Source of the DNA: Termitomyces sp. T153
Taxonomy: Eukaryota > Basidiomycota > Agaricomycetes > Agaricales > Lyophyllaceae
Reading direction: 5' to 3'
DNA length: 64,000 bases
Assembly: GCA_018296165.2 (NCBI GenBank)
Contig: JACKQL020000077.1
Location: forward strand, 171,318 to 235,317
Below are positions 59,232 through 64,000 of this stretch, piece by piece; the stretch's first letter is position 1; each line of letters opens with the position of its first letter. Under the pieces are notes generated by a model. It saw only the letters and a list, made by a program, of their open reading frames with translations, was not told the DNA's origin and did not search any database. A program made the translations under genes and the position numbers.

Positions 59232-59324
59232 CTCAGAGTCATTCTTTTTGAATGATTTAGCTTCTTCCTTATGTAATAATGTACTTTACTTTCCTGTGTA
59301 AACCATTTGTTTAAAGTTATTAAA

Positions 59325-59406
59325 GGCGTTATAGCCAAGTGGTTACGGCGACAGATTAGAAATCTGTTCCTCTTTGAGGGCGCAGGTTCAAATCCTGCTG
59401 GCGTCG
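59325..59406 (+). tRNA. tRNA-Ser (anticodon AGA), copy 2
   Basis: Same as copy 1 except for one base in the acceptor stem (GGCGTTA), which replaces a C-G pair with a U-G wobble. It starts 93 bp after copy 1 ends. TTTTT terminator at about 59,416. Flanks are unrelated apart from the termini, so this is a tandem duplicate of the gene body. Confidence 0.95.
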
Positions 59407-60325
59407 TTGAGAAGTATTTTTGGTGGATGATTTACCGTCTGTCGTCTTATTTTTAAGGACATTGTCAATGTTTTGTTTTTGTGTACTCCTTAGTGATCTT
59501 CTTGGCGCTGAGATCCAGGTTCAGGATTGCATGAATTGTTTATTGTTCCTGCTGTTAGTCCTTAGCCTTTGTATATCTTTCCTGCTTGTACTTTTGCTTT
59601 TCAGCTTCGCAGCAGCCTGTCGAGGTGGCCGCGGTATCTACAGCAACTCGAAGGTAATCGACATCACATAAGGCTGAAGGTGCCAGCTGTCCAGCATGAT
59701 ATTACAGTTGCTTTTTATCTTAATCTACTGGCGGCTGGTTTCGATTTCCGCGGCGGGGGCGCGCTGTTCGATCACGACAGCGGCAGATCTAGAGCTGAAA
59801 AGAAATAAGAAAGGCCTCAGTTGGGCCCAGGGACAATATTTTAGCGAAAGTGAGGGTCTCATGTTGAGGTATGAATTGTCTTGTGAGCCTCTCTGAGGAA
59901 ACAGAAGCGAGCGCGAATGGAGAGGACAGTTCAAATGATCAACTTGATTCCGTCAATTACATAGCTGAACTGCCATGGCTAGCACGTTCTCGTCCCTCGC
60001 GCAAAACTACAATCGTTCGAGGAATCAACGACGAACGTGCGTGGGCTATCTCTCATAGTCAAATGAATTACAAGGGTGAAAAAAAGAGGTGAGAAAAAAT
60101 ACCGATCACTAGAAATGCAGCTCCGCGAAACATGCATCGGAGATCCGGCGACCGGGCCCAGCTCGCGATTATGACTTGATCTGGAAATAATCAGAAGAAC
60201 ATTTTATATATATCGGCACGCGATCGCAATTCGTTTTCTTGCTCTCCTCTCAGGCCTGCCTGCAGTCCCCGCAGGACGCCTGCACCAAAGTTTACACTTC
60301 ACTTTACTCCTTGGATTGAATCGTT
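59407..60325. other. Spacer with promoter of the phosphate transporter
   Basis: No gene recognised; one hydrophobic frame near 59,420-59,670 lacks an ATG at a sensible place. The motif ttttatatatatcgg at 60,202-60,216 is a good TATA box about 115 bp before the ATG. A CT-rich stretch (ttgctctcctctcagg) follows near 60,238, as is common at fungal transcription starts. I see no CACGTG phosphate-response box. Confidence 0.45.
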
Positions 60326-63062
60326 ATGGTCGAGCAAATTCCTCCAGCCCATGGCGAGAGCCTCGCTCGCGTGGATTCTGCTCAGTACAATCCAGATCTC
60401 GCTGAGTTTGAGCGCTCAGGGGGGAAGGAGAAGCCAGCGTTTATGCTCACATCGTCCGAGTTTAAGTTGCTTGGTATTGCTGGGGTATGTCTGTTTTTTT
60501 TTGTTGAAAGGTACGATACGACTGAGGATTTATAGGTTGGATTTTTCCTTGACGGTGCGTCGTATAATACTATTACGATGGAGGTGTAACTAATCTGTTT
60601 GACAGCTTATGATCTTTTTGTCATCAACGTCAGTCAAACCGTCCCAAAAAAGACTCTCGTCGATGATTTTATTGACCGTGCTATAGCCCGTGGCGACTAT
60701 GCTTCAATATCGCTTGTACGGTGGTCATAGTTTGCCAGCAAACTTGGAGGGCTTCGTAAAAGCCGGTGCGAACATAGGAAGTGTCATTGGCCAATTTTTA
60801 TTCGGTACGCTATTATATTCATTCTTCTCAACCTACTCTTACCATTTCACCAGGCTACCTTGCTGATGCCCTCGGTCGCAAAGCAATCTGTACGTCCCCC
60901 CGTGCCCACATAATCCCTCTAGCCCCGTCTAATCTCCCCATCCTTCTCCGCACACAGACGGCAAAGAACTCATGCTCATCATCTTCGCCACGATCCTCAC
61001 GATGACCACACCCACCGGCAGCCTCAGTCCCAACCAGTGTCTCATCTACCTTGGCATCTTCCGCATCATCCTCGGTATCGGCGTAGGCGGTGACTACCCC
61101 ATGTCCGCATCTGTCACTTCAGACCGTTCGAACCTACGCAAGCGCGGAACAATGCTCGCGTATATCTTCTCCAATCAGGGATGGGGAAGTCTTTTGGGAA
61201 GTGTGGTGACAATTATAGTACTTGCGTGTTATAAGCACGTTATGGATGTTGAGGGGAAGACGTCAAAGGTCGATGGAGGTGTGTACCGATTTCCGATTTT
61301 CATTTCATTTCTATTTTTCGCTATGTCTAATTTTATTTTATTTCTATTTTTGTTATTTCTGATTGTATTCTTGCAGTCTGGCGCATTGTTATAGGCGTTT
61401 CCCTTATCCCCGCCTTCGGCACACTCTACCAACGTCTCACGCTCCCGGAATCAAACCGCTTTATCGCCTCGCAGAAGCTCAAGAATGCCACATCTGCCGC
61501 GGAAGAAGGTTATGCTCTCGCTGCAATCAAGAAGGCACAGGTGGTCGGACAGGAAACAACGTGGTCTAAGACCTCTTCGAGCACAGCCACAAGCCCAAGC
61601 ACGAGTGGAGAGAGCAATGTAGAAAAAGAGACGGAGAAGGATAGTAAACACCTGACGGACTCGCCTACCTCTACTGTAGCGGACGATGAGCCTTCGCAGG
61701 ACAATGAGAAGGAGAAAGAGAACGGGAGGAGTCATTTCAGAGGTTCGTTTGCACTACAGCGGGATCCACCTACAGACCCCTGACAAGACTTAGATTTCGT
61801 GATCTACTTCTCCGAATGGAGACATGCCAAGATACTCATCGGCACTTGTGTCTGCTGGTTCCTCCTCGATGTCGCGTGAGCCCTATTCCCCTCCTATCTT
61901 TCCACCCCCACTCCTTTCTTCCCATCTTTTCTTGCTATTTATTCTTAGTCTGATTCTTACTGACCACGACGCTTGTGCATGATGCAGGTTCTACGGTATC
62001 AACCTTAACCAAAACGTCGTCCTTCAACAAATCGGGTACGACGGCAAAACGGGCACCGCATGGCACCGTATGTTCAAGATCTCAACCGGTAACATCATTA
62101 TCACCGCTCTTGGATTTGTGCCTGGTACGTCCCCCTTTCTCTCTCTTGAGGGTATGTTGGCTAAATGAATCTGAACAGGATACTGGGTGTCGGTTCTCAC
62201 GATAGAGATCATGGGACGTAAGTGGATACAGATTCAGGGGTTCTTGCTTGCTGCCCTGTTCCGTGAGTTTCGCCCCCGCCTTCAGGACTATCCACTCATT
62301 CACCCACGCTCGCTAGTCGCCGTCCTCGCCGGAAAATTCACGACATTGAGCACAGCAGGGTTCATCGTCTGCTTTGCATTCTTACAGGTACGCTACTTCC
62401 TTCCCCTTCCCCTTATTTCATTGGTCATCAGACGCGCTGAACTGACAACGCATCCCCGCAGTTCTTCTTCAACTGGGGCGCAAATACGTATGTAGTCTAC
62501 CTTATCTTCGCCCACTTTTCATCCTATTGACTCATATTTCATCTCTAGTACCTCATACGTGAGTTCACCAACCTTCTTCATTTTCTCTAGCTGAGATATC
62601 TGATCTATGGAAAGTGTTACCCCGCCGAAGGCACGTTCTAATTTCTTATGGATGAACCCCGAGCTAATCACACGCGACTTCCGTAGTATTCCCTACAAGG
62701 TACCGCGCAACTGCCCACGGGCTCTCCGCCGCATTCGGAAAGCTCGGTGCGATCGTCTCCGCGCTTGCGTTTAATACGCTCACGAAGAAGATTGGCACGC
62801 CGGCCGTGCTTTGGAGTGAGTCGTGCTTCTTCCTTGTGTTCCATTTCATGATTAACATCATAACTCTACTTACCCCAGTCTTCTTCGGATGTTGTATCGC
62901 TGGCGCTGGTACGTCATCTGATATTCTTATCCTAAACGTAGTTACACTGACACCTTGTACGCAAAAGGGTTCACGCTCCTCCTTCCTGAAGTCAAGGGCC
63001 GTGATCCGGATCTCGTGCTCGCGGAAGAGATGCGCGAGGCAAGAGAACAGCTTCCGGCGTAG
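60326..63062 (+). CDS. PHO84: Inorganic phosphate:H+ symporter, PHO84 family (MFS)
   Basis: Seventeen exons (60326-60484, 60536-60554, 60606-60628, 60687-60804, 60854-60889, 60958-61278, 61377-61742, 61794-61875, 61988-62124, 62179-62262, 62317-62387, 62462-62487, 62549-62558, 62615-62630, 62687-62815, 62879-62908, 62968-63062) splice in phase into 573 residues, a normal length. The plasma-membrane carrier imports Pi with protons. TM1 contains [31 protein letters not shown] is the MFS loop motif. [14 protein letters not shown] (GGDYP at 162-166) is the phosphate-transporter signature with the functional Asp164. Conserved later blocks are [35 protein letters not shown] and [20 protein letters not shown]. 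The central cytoplasmic loop (about 284-347) is Ser/Thr/Glu/Lys-rich. Intron 14 is GC-AG (gcacgt...tag). Exons 13 and 14 are 10 and 16 nt. Confidence 0.95.
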
Positions 63063-63220
63063 ATATGTAGGATTGAAAGAAATGAAATGTAAGGGAAAGA
63101 AAGAATTTTTCGAGGTCTAGGCAGATACTTGCTCATCACTGTTGCTGTTGCTGTGGGATAGAAGTTGAACATGGAATTTAAAATGACAGGGAGAGGGATT
63201 GACGGAAGGTAACAACTGAT

Positions 63221-63383
63221 ATCGAATAAGTTTGTATCGAATAAGTTTGTTATCGAATAAGTTTTTTATCGAATAAGTTTTGTTATCGAATAAGTTTGTT
63301 ATTGAATAAATTTTGTTATCGAATAAGTATGTTATCGAATAAGTTTGTTATCGAATAAGTTTTGTTATCGAATAAGTTTGTTT
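63221..63383. repeat. ~16-17-bp minisatellite, ten copies
   Basis: Ten copies of atcgaataagtttgtt, with T-run length variants and one attgaataaa variant, lie 160 bp past the phosphate transporter stop. Confidence 0.95.
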
Positions 63384-64000
63384 AACAGATGAATGCAAAA
63401 ACCCGGAGTAATCGGTGATGACGCTCACTCTCAGCATTTTTTTCAGTGGGCAGGGTGACACACTCTATCTATATCTGTGATGGACTGAGTGTTACATACT
63501 ACCACGTAGGTATAGTATGCATGTATTGTATTATCGCTCTCAACTTGTGGCCCACGCGTGAACTAAGTATTTGGTAAGCCATCTGCAGAATGCTACCAAA
63601 ACCTAGGCCACTTGCTCGTTATACTTACCCCTTTCTAAGTATAGAAGTGGTAGCAAGACATCATCATTCCTCGGGTGCCGAACCACTGGCAGTTCTCCCT
63701 CGCGAGGCACGGACTCCAGCACATACTCGTCATAATACCGTGATACTAGGAACCCGCGACAAGAATTCTAAAGTACTTATGTGCAAATCATCTAAGTTCC
63801 GTTATACTTTCTGTTGAAATAGTCTCCAGTTGTGTAGCCTGTTGTCTCTGCTTGCTAATATGCTGTATCTTTGCGGTACCTATCCTTCTCAGGAGCTGAG
63901 GTGAACTTCACCTAAATACACTTGCGTGGTTCTCAGGCCTTGTTGATTGAAATGATTCCCACTGGGCTTGCCTGCGCGTCAACATCAAGATACATTTTCA
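63384..64000. other. Terminal spacer, no gene seen
   Basis: A 75-codon frame at 63,590-63,817 has no recognisable domain. Nothing else supported. Confidence 0.35.

Noticed and set aside
59420..59671. Hydrophobic ORF next to the tRNA genes
   Set aside because: The first codon is TTG, not ATG, it begins in tRNA trailer sequence, and no family is recognisable.
60100..60325. Search for a Pho4-type CACGTG box before the phosphate transporter
   Set aside because: Only a cacgcg motif near the TATA box is present; not enough to claim phosphate-response control.
63221..63383. Regular repeat array considered as CRISPR-like
   Set aside because: Units are contiguous with no unique spacers, and this is a eukaryotic genome; it is a minisatellite.

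Overview
This is a 64 kb stretch of a filamentous fungal genome, almost certainly from a mushroom-forming basidiomycete (Agaricomycetes). The evidence is gene structure and repeat content. Host genes are cut into many short exons by GT-AG introns of about 45-70 bp, some exons are only 10-20 nt long, and the retroelement families (chromodomain Ty3/gypsy, Copia, LINE with RNase H, Helitron) are those common in this class. I cannot place it to genus.

Layout: 0.6-10.8 kb is a compact host segment with a tRNA-Ser(CGA) carrying a 7-nt intron, a BTB/POZ protein, a dehydrodolichyl diphosphate synthase (minus) sharing a 116-bp divergent promoter with the Golgi tether subunit COG6 (plus), and two unrecognised ORFs. 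About 10.9-54.1 kb is a large nested transposon island. It holds a Copia gag-protease remnant, three LINE fragments, a non-autonomous long LTR element with tandem repeats, a Helitron helicase remnant, a foldback MITE, a chromodomain gypsy element on the plus strand (46.4-52.4 kb, TSD cagcc), a related deleted element on the minus strand (31.4-38.8 kb, TSD ttttc), and more gypsy fragments. One host gene sits inside the island: an apparently intact 11-exon DUF2235 (Tle1-like) alpha/beta hydrolase at 25.7-27.8 kb. From 54.6 kb on host genes return: a secreted, probably GPI-anchored GH79 glycosidase (minus), two tandem tRNA-Ser(AGA) genes and a PHO84-type phosphate:H+ symporter (plus).

I rebuilt complete spliced frames by hand for five host genes (dolichol synthase 284 aa, COG6 733 aa, DUF2235 511 aa, GH79 661 aa, phosphate transporter 573 aa). 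Every intron phase closes, which is the best internal evidence that these genes are intact. Two introns are GC-AG.

The most unusual structure is at 31,476-33,817. Two copies of one CpG-rich ~1.15 kb LTR lie head to head, 19 bp apart, inside an older LTR, each with its own target duplication, at a small palindromic target. The older repeats are strongly CpG-depleted, so recent and old insertions can be told apart by eye. The gypsy elements also carry an 11-nt match between the LTR and the site 2 nt inside it, consistent with Tf1-style self-priming.
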